From: Persicaria tinctoria
Lineage: Eukaryota > Streptophyta > Magnoliopsida > Caryophyllales > Polygonaceae
Direction: 5' to 3'
NCBI GenBank assembly: GCA_037127255.1
Contig: JBANSL010000007.1
Span: 64,651,038 to 64,715,037 of the forward strand
DNA length: 64,000 nucleotides
Part shown: piece after piece, positions 11,254 to 23,763 of the stretch
How positions within the stretch are numbered: position 1 is the stretch's first letter
Layout of the letters: each line of letters opens with the position of its first letter
Made by a program: the position numbers and the translations under genes
The notes under the pieces: model-generated
What the model saw: the letters and a program-made list of their open reading frames with translations, nothing else
Database searches by the model: none
Told to the model about the DNA's origin: nothing

Positions 11254-12345
11254 CTCCTTAGACTCCATATGCTCCAAAACATGTCTCTAAAGCTCTTACA
11301 AAGTCCTTTCAAGGTCGGAATGTAATTATGCAGAATAAACACTAAAATGATGTCCCTTCAGTTTGCCGAAGCTGTCAGCATTGTAAGAGCGCCGCCCGCC
11401 GTCCTCGTCAGATCCGGATTTGCGATACGCGGCCCAAGTCTATCTTTGTGGGTACTTTTTTCTATCTTTCCTAGGGTTTTTGGTCGACAAAAGAAAGATA
11501 TATTAGGTCATATTTCAGTAGGTTTGAAAACACAATTCATTCATCCCATTCCCCATAAACTCTAAGAGAGATGAGAGGAGATAAGTACGGATAAGTCGCG
11601 GATTGAATATTCGAACGGAAAGATCGATTATATAATGAACTAATGGTTTAAGTTGTCTCCGTCTCTGGCATTTAAGGCACGTTATGCTTGCCTAGAATTC
11701 TCGTGGTTTTGCTATTATTCAAGACTTGGTTAGATGATTATGAGACTTTATTTCTATCTTTTCTAATGTTTAATTGATTTAATATCTTTGTTCTTCAATT
11801 GATTGATTGCATGTGTTTCCTCTTGATTAGCTACCTTAACGGAATTTGCTCTCTTGCTAAGCTTGATTACTTTTTGCGATTTAATTGAATAAGTAGCAAA
11901 CATAATCAATCGATCCTGTGAAATCATCGATTGGGTGTGTAGGGGATATTGACAATTACGCTCTATCAATTGCCTCGATTAGGGTTACGGAGTTGCGCCT
12001 CTATCTTTGGTTGCTTATGTTATTGATATTGTTTAATTGCTAAAGCTTTGGAGTGATCCAAGTTTGGATGAATCAAATAAGAAAAGGTAGGATAGATTCA
12101 AGGATCAATGACCTAACCAATGTTTTGAACTGTAGGCAAACCACACTCTTATCTTTTATCTTCTCTTTGTTCCCTTTCATATCTTTATCTTAGTTTATTT
12201 GCATTGTCTATCTTCATTCATATTCCTAGTCCATTGTTACTGTCATAATTGATCGATACACATTGCATTGAAGTACTTGTTTCTATGTGGATTCGACCCC
12301 TTACTTATCCGCTATACTATATAGGTTCCTAGTTAGTTTGTTAGT
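11254..12345 (+). mobile_element. LTR-like sequence, plus orientation
   Basis: It contains a GCGCCGCCCGCC block near 11389-11402 and CCTAGGGTTTTTGGTCGAC (11469-11487), then a long AT-rich part ending in GTGGATTCGACCCCTTACTT (12287-12306) and CCGCTATACTATATAGG. These are recurring phrases of plant gypsy-type LTR or LARD ends. No primer-binding site or second copy is visible. It faces the opposite way to the sequence at 5640-6712, so the two are not a pair. Confidence 0.4.
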
Positions 12346-13226
12346 TTGGGTTATTTCTTTAGCGATGTGAAATCTAACGACGTTCCCCCTTCCATCAATG
12401 CTCCTTGCACCATCCGCCACCAGATGATACTCACCATCTTCGGCTACTACACCATCTCCATTGACCTCCCTAGATTCAACTTTAGATTGGGATGCATGGA
12501 TCGATTAAGATTTTTGTTTGTATTATTTGAAATTCCAATTTTGAAATCTATTGTGAAACAACCCAAATTGTTTGATTTGGGATCTAACAATTGCAGAATG
12601 CTAAACAATTCATATTGGATATTTGTGTCGGATACATGCATTTGATCCATGTATTCGTGTTGGATATCTGACTTTAACCGTGTAATCTCCGGATCGCCAT
12701 TTTAGAAGTAAATAGTTTCGTGTATTAAACACAGTTAACCATGTCGTGTCGGATACCCGATTATGCATATGTACTCCTAGTCCATTATTTTCACTTGATG
12801 TCTGAAAAGCAAGAGTTCTTGTGACACTTGTAGGGCTTGAATCACTTATTAAGCACTCACAACATCGTTATTATATGTCATGTTTGCAAGCAAAATTAAC
12901 AAAAGAGATTAACTACTCATGTCTTACCTCAAAACCTCAAAGATGTCGTAAAATGCTACGTAAAGTGTTCTGTAAAATGTGGTCTGAAAAACATAGAAAA
13001 CTAAGCTATTTATATAGTTAGGGTTGGCCTAAAACCCTAGAATTGCCGGTCAAAAGATTATAAGAACGTATCTTAGATGACAGGAATAAGTCTCTAATGG
13101 ATAGACCCTCATAAGATTACGTGGATCTGGTCTTATCCTCCATCGGTGGGTGTCGGTCCACAAGATGCCTACTGACAAGCACCACATAATACGTTATGTA
13201 TTGGTTTTAGTATACATATACTCTTA
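12346..13226. other. No recognisable gene
   Basis: Short open frames (12346-12645 plus, 12821-13021 plus) match nothing I know. A minus-strand TATATAAATAG-like motif near 13005-13017 could be an old LTR promoter. I see no further structure. Confidence 0.4.
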
Positions 13227-13947
13227 GAGCATCAACAATGGAGGGCCATTGGGCCCTTAAACATGTCAAATTAGCATTAAATGAATTAAAAAAAAGGGTA
13301 AGGTCCCAAGTGGTGAGTCCCTTAAACAAGGGCCCGGGTGGGAAGGCCCCAATGCACGCGAATCGGAGTCATGTGTCCACACTATAAATTAAGTGTATAT
13401 TAATACAATTTTTGGCATATTTTGTAATTAAAAAAAAACTATTCAAGTGCTAATTAATTTTATCTACCCATAGACACCCATTTTGCATAAGTTATTTTTT
13501 TTAAAAAAAATACACTAATAATACCTATATATTATTATTTTTATCACATAGGATAACGTTTGTATCATTGCCTTTTCCGTTTCAACAATTGTGTTTTCAG
13601 TTTCATTTGTTTTTATCGTTGTATGTAAGGTTTGTGTCATTGCATTTTTCATTTCGTTCTTGTTATCGTTGTATTGTGTAACGCTTATATCAAGTTGAAT
13701 GCTATGTGTAACGTTTATTTTTTCTCCATTTTACAATTTAATAATAATAATAATAACAACGACGACGACGATAATAATAATAATTTAGTAATTGAAAAAT
13801 GTAAATAGTAAAAAGCAACTTAAGGGCCCGAGAGTGGGGCTCTCTAATGAGGGTGCAAATAATAAAAATATGGAATGAGACCCTTAAGCTTATGCGGCAG
13901 AAAAAAAAAAGTAAGTTAAGAGCCCGAGCCCTCTGTTGTGCATGCTC
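13227..13947. mobile_element. PIF/Harbinger-type MITE, TSD TTA
   Basis: The left end GAGCATCAACAATGGAGGGC and the right end (reverse complement) GAGCATGCACAACAGAGGGC form an inverted repeat. TTA flanks both sides (13224-13226 and 13948-13950), as expected for Harbinger elements. A second internal pair GGGCCC/AGGGCCCGAG continues the symmetry. The interior is AT-rich and non-coding, with a short GACGACGACG run. Confidence 0.75.
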
Positions 13948-13959
13948 TTACTCTATAAT

Positions 13960-14536
13960 AAGGCTCGTGCCAATGGGTGGTTCAGGTAGTTCGGTTGAAC
14001 AGAGGCCCGAAATTTTAAGGGGCCCAATAACGTTTTAGCTTTAGGTTAAATACAAAAAAGTCTGCTAGTGAAACACATTATTGTTGTGGTCTACTGGCAA
14101 GCTGCGCTTCAAACATTTTCAACATTCGCCAACCTCCCGAGTTCGATTCCCAACAGCTACATGATTTTAATTTTAATTTTTTTTTTGTATAATTTGCTCT
14201 TCTTTTCTTATCATAAACAATAATATTACTGTTATATTAAGTATATAAATATCTTTTTTTTCATTGTTAACTTATTAAGGGGCCCTTTTTTCAAGAAATA
14301 AGTATATAAATATCTTACGGTCCGTGGCATTTTGATTTCTTTTTATGCATTTTGTAAATATAAATAGGGTCATTGTTGATTTTTTAAAATAAAAACATAA
14401 TTATATATTTTTATAATAGCAAAACAATTTACTTAATGCAACTTATAAAAAAAAGATAAAATCGTTAACACAATATATGAATAAGGTCTAATTATTTTTT
14501 TTGTAAAGGGCCCCTAAAAGTATCCGCACGACCCTG
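13960..14536. mobile_element. hAT-like MITE, imperfect ends
   Basis: The ends share AGGCTCGTGC (left) and AGGGTCGTGC (right, reverse-complemented), followed on both sides by GGGGCCC blocks. This resembles the CAGGGxCGGxxC hAT MITEs of plants. The flanks give no clean 8-bp duplication at these ends; TCTATA(A/G)T occurs at 13952-13959 and at 14543-14550, six bases off. Boundaries are therefore uncertain. Confidence 0.45.
14081..14160 (+). other. tRNA-derived remnant with A- and B-box-like motifs
   Basis: TGGTCTACTGG (14087-14097) resembles a Pol III A box and GAGTTCGATTCCC (14139-14151) a B box, 52 bases apart, as in tRNA genes and SINE heads. GTTG/CAAC can close the ends, but the anticodon arm is not recognisable. 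It sits inside the hAT-like MITE. Confidence 0.35.
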
Positions 14537-14710
14537 AGTAAATCTATAGTAAAGTAAGCTTCTTTTTGAAAAAAAAAAGCCACTTATTACTTATTCATTT
14601 AAATATTGTTTATATGCAATATTTATCAAATTATATTAAGATTTTGTAAAAGTAAACTCGTGGCGTTCACCTGCAGTAACGTAGAAATCCTTGCATTGCG
14701 TTGTTGTAAG

Positions 14711-15233
14711 CACTGGTGGATTTAGGGGTGGGCTCGTATGAGCGCGAACCCACCCCAATTCCGGAAAAAAATACAAAAGGTTAAATATATAAAATATAAA
14801 AAATAAAAAGGTATAAATTAATTTAGAAGTGAAAATAGATTATAAAGTTTACTTTGTCTAGTTGGTAAAGTATAAATGAGGAACTTTTTCCAAAGCCCAA
14901 GGTTCAATTCTCACTTTTTACATTTTCTTCACTTATTTTTAACTATCTTTTTATATATAAGTTCAAATATCTTTTAAAATTGAGAACAATTGATTTCAAT
15001 TAGTATTGTTTGAATTCTATTTTAGTCATTTATTGAGGTTTCCTTGAAAAAAAAATTAACTAATTATAAATTTTATTCGATCACTTCTAATAATATGGAT
15101 AAATCTTTGAATTTTTTTTACATAACCCTTCACAATTAAATTTATTTAAAGTTTAGCAAAACTCGTTTCATTATTACTTAATTTTTAGCCTAAATCTCGC
15201 ATATCCCTATGTTACAGTCTGACTTCGCCTCTG
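14711..15233. mobile_element. hAT MITE, 8-bp TSD GTTGTAAG
   Basis: The ends CACTGGTGGATTTAG and (reverse complement) CAGAGGCGAAGTCAG match the widespread plant CAGxGGCGGAxxxAG hAT family. A perfect 8-bp duplication GTTGTAAG flanks it (14703-14710 and 15234-15241). The interior is AT-rich and non-coding. It includes a weak tRNA-like pair of boxes (TTTGTCTAGTTGG at 14854 and AGGTTCAATTCTC near 14900). Confidence 0.85.
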
Positions 15234-15241
15234 GTTGTAAG

Positions 15242-16719
15242 TACACTTTTATAATATCAGGTTGAAAAAGGTTGTAAGTAACAAATCCCCCAACGTATCA
15301 ATAAAGCACGAACACAAGAAAAGTCAAGAAGAATATGAAGACAAGATTTAATTTTCATGTTCACATCTCAAACATGCTAGAGAAATAGTGAGAGGTGAGA
15401 TTGAAACCTAGTCGAATTTCACAAAAAGCGTCAATGAACTTCCATTGCATACAATGATGAACCCTTTGCTTAACAAGAGTGTGTCAATTAGCCTTGTACA
15501 GAAACACCGGGAGAATTGAGAAATACACTCCTCCCTTGGATAAGAAGGGCACCCAAATGAGATCCCAGATTTGAAACTCGATGAAACGTTGAAACCTCTT
15601 TTAAACAAGTCGCAAGGCCATCCGATACCTCACGAGAAATAGAACCTTACCAACTTGATCTTGTTGCCCCCGGCAACAAGCATGTATGAACCATTTCACG
15701 AAGTATATGTCCGACTAATTTTGTAAAGTTTATTTTCGACAAAACAAAACAAAACAAAAAAAGAAAATAAAAAGTCATTCGTAAAGAAGAGATCGATTGC
15801 CTCTAGAGACTAGAGTTGAGCCCTTCCAGGCCTCAAGTGTGATCGGCTTTCGTTCATATCAATGCAAGGTTGACAAGCCATATTGAACATTTTTAAGTGT
15901 ACTTGGGAGGAATCCAAACCCATTTTATAAGGTTGAGATCTCTTGGTCTCCAATTATGGTCTATTATGTAGTCTGTATCGTTTGATTGGATCAGCCGAAT
16001 TATTTTATTATACTTTTCTTAATAGATAAAGTAGTTTTATAATTATTTTAAATCAATAAAAAACAGACTGCAAAAGGAACCATAAATACAGACTATAGGA
16101 TCTTCACCGCATTTTACAAGCCCTAGGTGATGATCAAATGTACATAAACTGGCAGAGGACCACGCTAAATGGCGACAAGTTCAATGTCATGTACACACTT
16201 GTCCATATTTCATATCTTCTATAGAACAATTGTAAAGTGATTTGTTACAGTTGAGCAGATATAAATCTCACGTGGAAAAGTAATAAGGTGTTGAATCTAG
16301 CTATTATATAATTAAGTAGAGGTAGCAATCGAGTTGTTCAGACCGTGTTTAGATATATCCATTCGCGTTTGATTATATGTCGAGTGTGGTCATATGTCGA
16401 GTATGAGTTTAGGTCAATGGATTTTAGGTTGGGTAAAGTCGGGTCACAATTAGTTTTATTATAAAATAATGATTGTTATTTGTTTATTTTAAATATTAAC
16501 TATTAAACATCATTTATTTATTCATTTATATTAGGTCTCATTATATGTAATTCAAATTATCTAAATGTTTAAAAATAAGACAATTAAAGTAAATAAAATA
16601 ATGAGTCGGATCTTGTTTGGATCTGATCAAGGACAAGTCAGATATGGGTCGAGTCGAGATCGGATTCATTCGGGTATCGGATTAAATGAGTTGGGTTCAG
16701 GTTCGAATTTTACATGATA
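15242..16719. other. No recognisable gene; decayed repeat near the end
   Basis: Nothing coding is supported. A minus frame of 66 codons at 15408-15608 matches no family I know. From about 16330 to 16720 the words GGGTCGAGT, GTCGAGTATG and GGGTTCAGG recur; these look like a worn GC-rich hAT terminus interrupted by the Stowaway that follows. Confidence 0.4.
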
Positions 16720-17087
16720 CTCCCTCCGTTCCATATTACATGGGCGTTTAGGAATATGCACAATAATTAAGAAAACTAGTACTCATGGGAGTAGTAGCTT
16801 AGTTGCCCAAAAAAATGTACTAATCTTGTACTAGTGTCGTGGGAGTTTAAGAGTTTTAATTAGTACGGAGTAGTGAAAAGTCTTATTAATGGGGTAAGAA
16901 GGAGAAAAACATGAATTAAATAATGTAAAAGAGAGATAGAATCCGAAAAGTCACCATTTTTTTTCAATTTAGAAGTACTCCCTACTGCATTAATTTTATG
17001 TACTTTGTAATAATTATGGCTATAAACCCATGTATTATGGAACAAGAGAATTTGTCTAAATGCCCATCTAATATGGAACGGAGGGAG
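16720..17087. mobile_element. Stowaway (Tc1/mariner) MITE
   Basis: Inverted ends CTCCCTCCGTTCCATATTA extend into TGGGC(G/A)TTTAG/A, and both sides carry the TA duplication (16718-16719 and 17088-17089). There is no coding capacity. Confidence 0.9.
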
Positions 17088-17089
17088 TA

Positions 17090-19794
17090 GTAGATTTTCA
17101 TATTTCGGTCGAATCTGGATTCGGGTGAGTCGGGTTAAATTTTGCCCACTTTGGAGATGTGTTACTTTATATATTGTCAATTGGTTATATAGAGATAAGT
17201 CCATAACTATAGTCAAACGTTTTAGATTTGATTGCTGAGCACAATCTCTTTCTTCATAACAATACCAACATTATTTCTTAGTACGTTCATAACATATGGT
17301 GATCTAAGTTCATCATTTCAATCATTAACCCTGACAAAATTCCTTAAACCCAAGTCCATGTGTACAATAAATTGGGACATTGTCGACCAAAAATTAAAAA
17401 AAAAAAAAAAAAAAAAAAAATTGGGACATTAATTAATTTAGGTATATATATAATATAACCATGTGAATATGTGATGGTTGTAAATTTCCTCCTAAGTCAA
17501 GACCTACCCAAGTGTATTGAAGACCTAACCAAGTGTACGGGTGTGATTTCATGCTATTCATATTAGAAACTAATTTATTATTAGTGGGTGCCATATGTCA
17601 TGTGTGTCGCCGGTTTAACCCTGAAAAAAGAAAGGGACTTGGTTGGGAATTAAATGAAAGAAGAGGGAGTGGGTGGAAACTAGAGCCCAACAAACTGTAC
17701 AAACTGACCTCTTCCATGTCTTCCCTTTGCAGTTTTGCAGCTCTGCCTCTCCCAAACAAACTGCTTTCATTTCCATATGCTCTGTTCCTCCTTTGTCTTT
17801 CATTTAATGAGCCCTCGCTAAACAAACTCCAACCATACCCACTACTTTCAATTAATGATTCCGGTAGAAATTCATACGGAGTATGCAATAATCCTTCAAT
17901 CATACCGCAATGTGCCTTTTTTTTTTTTTTTTTTTTTTGCCCTTCTACTATTCGCACACAAAAAAATTAAGTCTACTGCCAAAACATGTTTCGTTTATTA
18001 AAATAATTACGGATTAATCCAAAACAATAAAACATTTTAACCCTAATTTTTAACAGCTCCTGCCCCTTCCTTCAACCCACACAAGTACCATCTTCAACAA
18101 CTTCCATCCTCTTCAAATCTACTTATTTTAGAGTGTTTTTTTCTTCCGAAATCTACATTGATCTATCACTAAAAAAGTATAGTATCCCATATATTAAAAT
18201 CTCATTGACGATCCGGTGGATTCGACATACAAATTGAGAATTTTTAATTTTGGTGAAAAATTTTTAAAACCAAAATCTCAATCAATTTTTGTTTGTTTTT
18301 TGAGGTTTTTGCTGTGCTTTGTTCGTAGAGTTGAACTCCGTGGAGTTGATGAGATTATCCTATAAGAATTTATCAACCCTAAAAAATAAATTAAAAAATG
18401 ACTAAACTATTGTAAATCTAAACCACTTATTTAGAATTTGAGTGGTTACGATTTAATCAACTCTACATCGAGTTATTTTACCAACTCCATGAGATCTAAA
18501 GTGGTTACACGTTACCGCACCATGATAGGATGGTTATATTTGCAAGTTTGGGTGTCAATGTGCGCTATAAATGCTTAATTTAGGTCGAGGGATTCAAAAG
18601 TCGAGAAGGACTCAGCAAATTGGGTCGAGCGCAAGCCCTTAACTCAGCGAACCTTGCTAAGGAGAAGGCATATGCTTGGTGAACTGGGCCGAGGTTTGTA
18701 TTTGTCTCGTAGAAATTGGTCGAGATTCCACCAAATGCTTGAAGAACTGTGTCGAGAGAATACTATTGCCTCAACAATTTTAAACGATTGTTTCCTCACA
18801 CCAATAACATAAAAAAAAAAAAAGAAGTCAAAATCCACCAATCTCAAAGAAATTGAAAAGACCTAAAATAAATCCAAAATATTGTTTTTCATCACATTCA
18901 ATGAGATTGATGATATTCTTGAGACTTTGGTATTTCGGTTCCTCGTCATCTCTCAAGCCAATCCTTAATTATTCTGTAAAAAATGAAAAAGACTCAAGTT
19001 TATTTGTGTAAATCTATATTGGCAATAAATAAAAACACATCTTGTCGATAGATTTTCTAAGACAAAATATCTTGACGATATCATCTTTTGAAATCGACAA
19101 AGATTTTGCTAACCTGAGAAGTCGGTATTGGCAATCTACCTTTAGGCAAAACAATTATTATCAACTCTAAAAATCGGTGTCAAGACCGTACAGTTAAACC
19201 AGTTTTTTTTTTAATTAAAACAAATGACCATAAAACTCATAGGAGTATATCATAATATTTTGAAAATTATTTGCATCTTTATTGAAAGTTTAGGTATTTT
19301 AATTGAATCAAATATATTTAGAGACCTATTTGTGGCTTTAAAAAAAACAATTTAAGGCTTTTATAAATAAAAAGGATAAATATGAGTTTAAAACTTTTTG
19401 ATAATATACCACACTTCAAATTTAGGCTTGCACGGAGTCCAAGTTGAGGTGTCTGCTAGTGATTCTCAGAGTTCTCTCTAAGCGCCTTCCTTTTGACTGG
19501 TTGGTTCTTTGGTTCTACTAGCTTGTAGTGTACAATGACGATGACATGTACTTTATTTCTGCATTTTTCTTTCCGTCGTTTGTTTCTTGTTATTTCCATT
19601 TAGTCATTTGCTTCTGTTATTTGTTTCTGATTGTATATGATGGTTGGTCCATCTCCCGACTTGTTCGGAAACTCGGTTCTCTAGGCTTGTCTAGAGAATC
19701 GAATTTCTTTCCTTATATATAAGGGTTGTACGGATTTTACCGTATCATTGTATTTTATTATGGAATACTATCCCTTCGTTCCTATTCTTTTTTA
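17090..19794. other. No recognisable gene
   Basis: AT-rich spacer with an A run (17395-17420) and a 22-base T run (17917-17938). The frames around 17533-17970 read through the T run and look like chance. 18320-18510 holds a small inverted pair (GAGTTGAACTCC and CAACTCTACATCGAGTT) that may be an unidentified MITE. The distal end of the minus-strand LINE begins near 19795. Confidence 0.4.
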
Positions 19795-20108
19795 GAGTTC
19801 TTTCAATGAACATATTTTTTTATACAAGGCAAGATTTTGGACGAGAGCTAAAGCTCTGGATGAGAAGCAATCGACCCATGAACCTGTCGCAAGCAAAGAT
19901 AAACTACTTTGTCCGCCACGTGGTTGACTTCCCGGAAAACATGGGTGACATAAAAGGACTCAAAGAAGTGGAGCAAAAGAAGAGCATCTGCGATCACCAA
20001 ATCAATCTCCCAATGTCACTTTCAACTCCATTTGATTGAGTTGATAACCGAAACGTTGTCCCCTTCCACTTCAATCTTCGAGATCCCCATCTCTAAAGCA
20101 ACAGAAAG
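19795..20108 (-). pseudogene. LINE-A piece 3: end of the RNase H domain
   Basis: The minus strand from 20108 reads LSVALEMGISKIEVEGDNVS, then an HWEIDLVIADA stretch and a VFREVNHVADK motif. These are the last strand, the helix and the C-terminal REXNXVAD signature of the RNase H that ends many plant LINEs. Two stops interrupt it. It continues exactly from piece 2 (26582-26810) once the intervening hAT element and one copy of its target duplication are removed. An AT-rich tail follows below 19800. Confidence 0.8.
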
Positions 20109-21169
20109 TAGGGGTGGGCATGGGACGGGACGGGATTAGGGTAATCCCGCGTCCCGTCCCTCATATTTTTTACGAGACGAGATTGCAATATTTTTGTTAA
20201 ATCCCAACGGGTCTTATCCCTCGCGAGACGGGACATGATCGGGATGGGACGAGACTTGTCCCTCGTAAAAAAATATTCCAAAATCTATATACATATACTA
20301 AAACCGATGCATATCGTCCTATGTGGCGCGTTGTGGTTGATTCTGGAGACAAAAATCCTATGTGGCGCATTGTAGTTGATTCTAGGAAAAGAATTAATAA
20401 AATAATGTGTTATCATAGTTTATAAAAAGTTACATAACCCATAGTCTATCTATATATGTTTATTTATATTTTAGTTAATTGACATAAATATAAATAAAAA
20501 TATTTCATAGTCATACTTACCAAAATATTAATAGATAAATATGTAGTATTTGACAAGTGCTATTTTATTTATATATAAATAATTTTTTGGTGGAAAAAAT
20601 GAATCAGTGGATAGATGTTTTAGTAAACTAATGTAATAAATCTATACTATATATTTAATAAAAAACAATATTAAAATCTTTTTAAAAAATAATTACCTAA
20701 TAAATTATATGAGATTCAATTAATGGTAGGTTAGAAAAAAAAATTACCTTATAAATGGGAATTTTATTTACATTTTGAGAGAATCTAAATAAAAGATATT
20801 TAGATTTTTTATAATCCGTCGAACTAAATTTATTTATATCTATATTATTTTTTGGTCGAAAAATGATTTATATTTAGATTGATATTTATTTATTTATTTA
20901 AAACTACCTAAATTATTTACAATATTGTATTAATGTATTTTTCACACACTGGATGTGACTTATATATTGCATACTATAGATTTATAGATAAAAGGGTTTT
21001 TATCTTACATGTGTACATGCTACAAGTCCCCTATTGCTAAAGATAATACTCTCGATTATGCTCTGAGAACCGAGACTAAGCGGCTACCAAAGCCGCCCCA
21101 AACTAGTGATCAGGTGACTAGAAGCAAGAATGGTGGAGGAGGTAAGAACAAGACCAACCTTAAGTCTTG

Positions 21170-22388
21170 ATGAGGATCATCACATGGAACATAACGGGGT
21201 TGAACCATCCCCGGAAACAAAATGGTGTTCAGGATCTTGTGAGGGAGAATGATGCTAAGGTATGTGCCATTCTTGAAACTAATTAAACTCCATGAGGGTA
21301 GTCTCAAGCTTGATAATTTCATGAAAAATTGCTTAATTGGTTGGAATTTTGTCTCAAATTTCCAACTTGATGAAAGAGGTAGAATCCTTGTGGTTTGAGA
21401 TCCCTCTTTCGTGTTGTTGGAAGTTATTGAGATAGGAGTCCAACATATAGCTTGTTTTGTGACTAACAAAGCTACCGGTGAGAAAGTAGGAGTTTGTTTT
21501 GTCTATGGGTTGCACACGGTCATCCATAGAAGAGGTATGTGGCCGAGTATCTCTAACACTTTATGCATCCACCCTATGCCTTGGAAGGTGCCTGGGGACT
21601 TCAATTGTGTCATGAGACATGATGAGAGGATGAATGCGGAGCCGGTCACCATGTATGAGTGTCGTGACATCCTTGAGGCGTGTGAGAACCTTGGGCTTGA
21701 GGATGCTCCTTACACGAGCAAGAACAAGTTCACTTGGTCCAAAGGAGGCAAATGGAGCAAAATTGACCGGGTACTTCTAAACCATGAATGGATTAATTGT
21801 AATATCTTTTGTCATGTGAATTACCCCGACTTGTGGGGCCTATCGAACCACAAGCCGGCTATTGTGTCTCTTTGTAGGAAGGAAGGGAGGAAGAAGCACA
21901 CTTTCAAGTATCTAAATATGTGGAGTGAGCATGGTAAGTTTGATGATCACCTTGTAAAGGAGAATTGGAATGGGTCTTGGAGAGGATCCTACCAATTTCG
22001 ACTTTGCAAGCTCCTTAAAAAGCTAAAGGGGCCGCTGATATCTTTGAACTCGAATGAGTATGGACACATTGTGGTCAAGGCTAAAGAAGCAAATGAGGCT
22101 CTCAACATAGCCATGGAAGATGCGAGGCTAAACCCGAAAAATTCAGCAACCTGGGATGCTTTGAGGAGAGCTAAAACGAAGGCGGAAAGGCTCAACAAGG
22201 CGGAGTACTCCTTCCTTAGACAATGCTCCAAAGCTAAGTACACTCTCCAAAGTGATCAATGCAATAAATATTTCCATTCCCTTATGCGTTTCAATAGACA
22301 TAAGAACCACATTGTGTCAATCCAAAAAAGGGATGGGACTATTTCTAAATCCCCTAAGGAGGTGGCAAACGAATTTGTTGAAGGATGA
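21170..22388 (+). pseudogene. LINE-B endonuclease and linker
   Basis: From ATG at 21170 the frame reads MRIITWNITGLNHP and AKVCAILETN, the N-terminal endonuclease strand and its catalytic glutamate. A stop follows at about 21283 and another near 21399. The main open stretch 21411-22388 has PGDFNCVMRHDER (the GDFN motif), KFTWSKGGKWSKIDRVL and SNHKPAIVS (the terminal SxH motif, here SNH). The frame ends at 22388, where a shift moves reverse transcriptase into another frame. Identity is firm; activity is lost. Confidence 0.85.
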
Positions 22389-23319
22389 GGACAAAGTGAT
22401 GCTCGTCGCTCCGGTGTCCAATGAGGAGATAAAAACAGCCCTTTGGGCGATTGGGGAGGACAAGGCGCCCGACCCGAATGGATACACGTCTAACTTCTTC
22501 AAGAAGACTTGGGACACCACCGGAGGAAAGCTATGGGCAGCCGTGAAGGAGTTCTTCCGAAATGGAGTCCTCCATAGGCAACTAAACCACACGGTGGTGA
22601 GTTTGATCCCAAAGGTAGATAAGGCCAATCAAGTAAGTAACTTTCGACCTATCTCTTGTTGTAATGTGGTCTATAAGGTTATATCTAAGATCATTACTAC
22701 TAGACTTGGGTCTTGTCTTTCCTACTTGGTTGATCATGCTCAAGCAGCCTTTGTGCCGGAGAGACTCATGTCGGATAATATCTCTCTAGTTCAAGAGCTT
22801 CTCCGTAGATACAATGTGAAAAGGGATACTCGTAGGTGTTTTCTGAATGTTGATCTTGCTAAAGCCTATGATACCCTATCCTGGAAGTTTCTTGAATTTG
22901 CTTTACATGAGATTGCCTTACCTCCCTTATTTGTGCATTGGATCATGGAATGTGTGTCTTCCACCTCCTTTTCTATTAAGATTAATAATGTCATACATGG
23001 TCTATTTGAGGGAAAAAGGGGTCTCCGTCAAGGGGACACCCTATCCCCACTCCTTTTTGTTATTGCTATGGATTTCTTCTCTAGGCTTGTAAAGGCGGAA
23101 ACAAGTAAACCGGGCTTCAACTTCCACCAAAACTGTGACAATGTTAGGCTAGCACACCTTGTGTTTGCCGATGACCTTGGTGTGCCCATTAGCCCCCATG
23201 GGCTCCGTGTTGCACATTACACACCGCTCTTGGAACGCATTGGTAAGAATCTGAACTTTTGGGCTAGCAAGCATCTCTCCTATGCAGGTCGAAGGGAGCT
23301 CATTACTTCGGTCATCTAA
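22380..23319 (+). pseudogene. LINE-B reverse transcriptase with deletion after FADD
   Basis: Motifs in order: KAPDPNGYTSNFFK, VSLIPKVDKANQVSNFRPIS, LNVDLAKAYDTLSW (catalytic Asp, motif A), GLRQGDTLSPLLFVIAMD (motif B) and LVFADDLG (motif C, FADD). Directly after FADD the sequence jumps to VPISPHGLRVAHYTPLLERI, a segment that in related LINEs lies many tens of residues further on, so an in-frame deletion of the thumb-side region is likely. A stop comes at about 23319. The catalytic aspartates are present but the enzyme is incomplete. Confidence 0.9.
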
Positions 23320-23763
23320 GGGATTGATGGGTTTTGGCTTTCGGTTTTACCGGTTTCCGAGGCTATCATTAGGAGCCTCACTAGCCTTAGCCGCTCGTTC
23401 CTTTGAAAGTCACCAAGAGTTAGATAGAGCAAGGTTTGCCTCACCAAGCAAGAAGGTGGCCTCGGCATCATTGAGATCAAAACATGGAATTTGGCTTTTA
23501 TGGCTAAGCATCTTTGGCGCATCTTTGAGAGAAAGGATAGCATTTGGGTGAGATGGGTACACCACAAGTACCTTGCAATGCGACATATGGAGGATTGGGA
23601 AGCTCATAGGAGGGACTCTCCTCTCTTCAAAACTCTTATTGAGGTAAAAAAACACAATTTGTTCTTCGTCTAATCTTGATGAGAAATTTGATGAGTGGTG
23701 TAGCGAGGGAAAGTTCAAGGTGAAGAAGGCCTATGAAGAACTCCGGCATAGGGAAGACAAAGT

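Noticed and set aside
17533..17970. 145-residue protein
   Set aside because: It reads through a 22-base T run as poly-Phe and has no family signature; the opposite strand is open as well.
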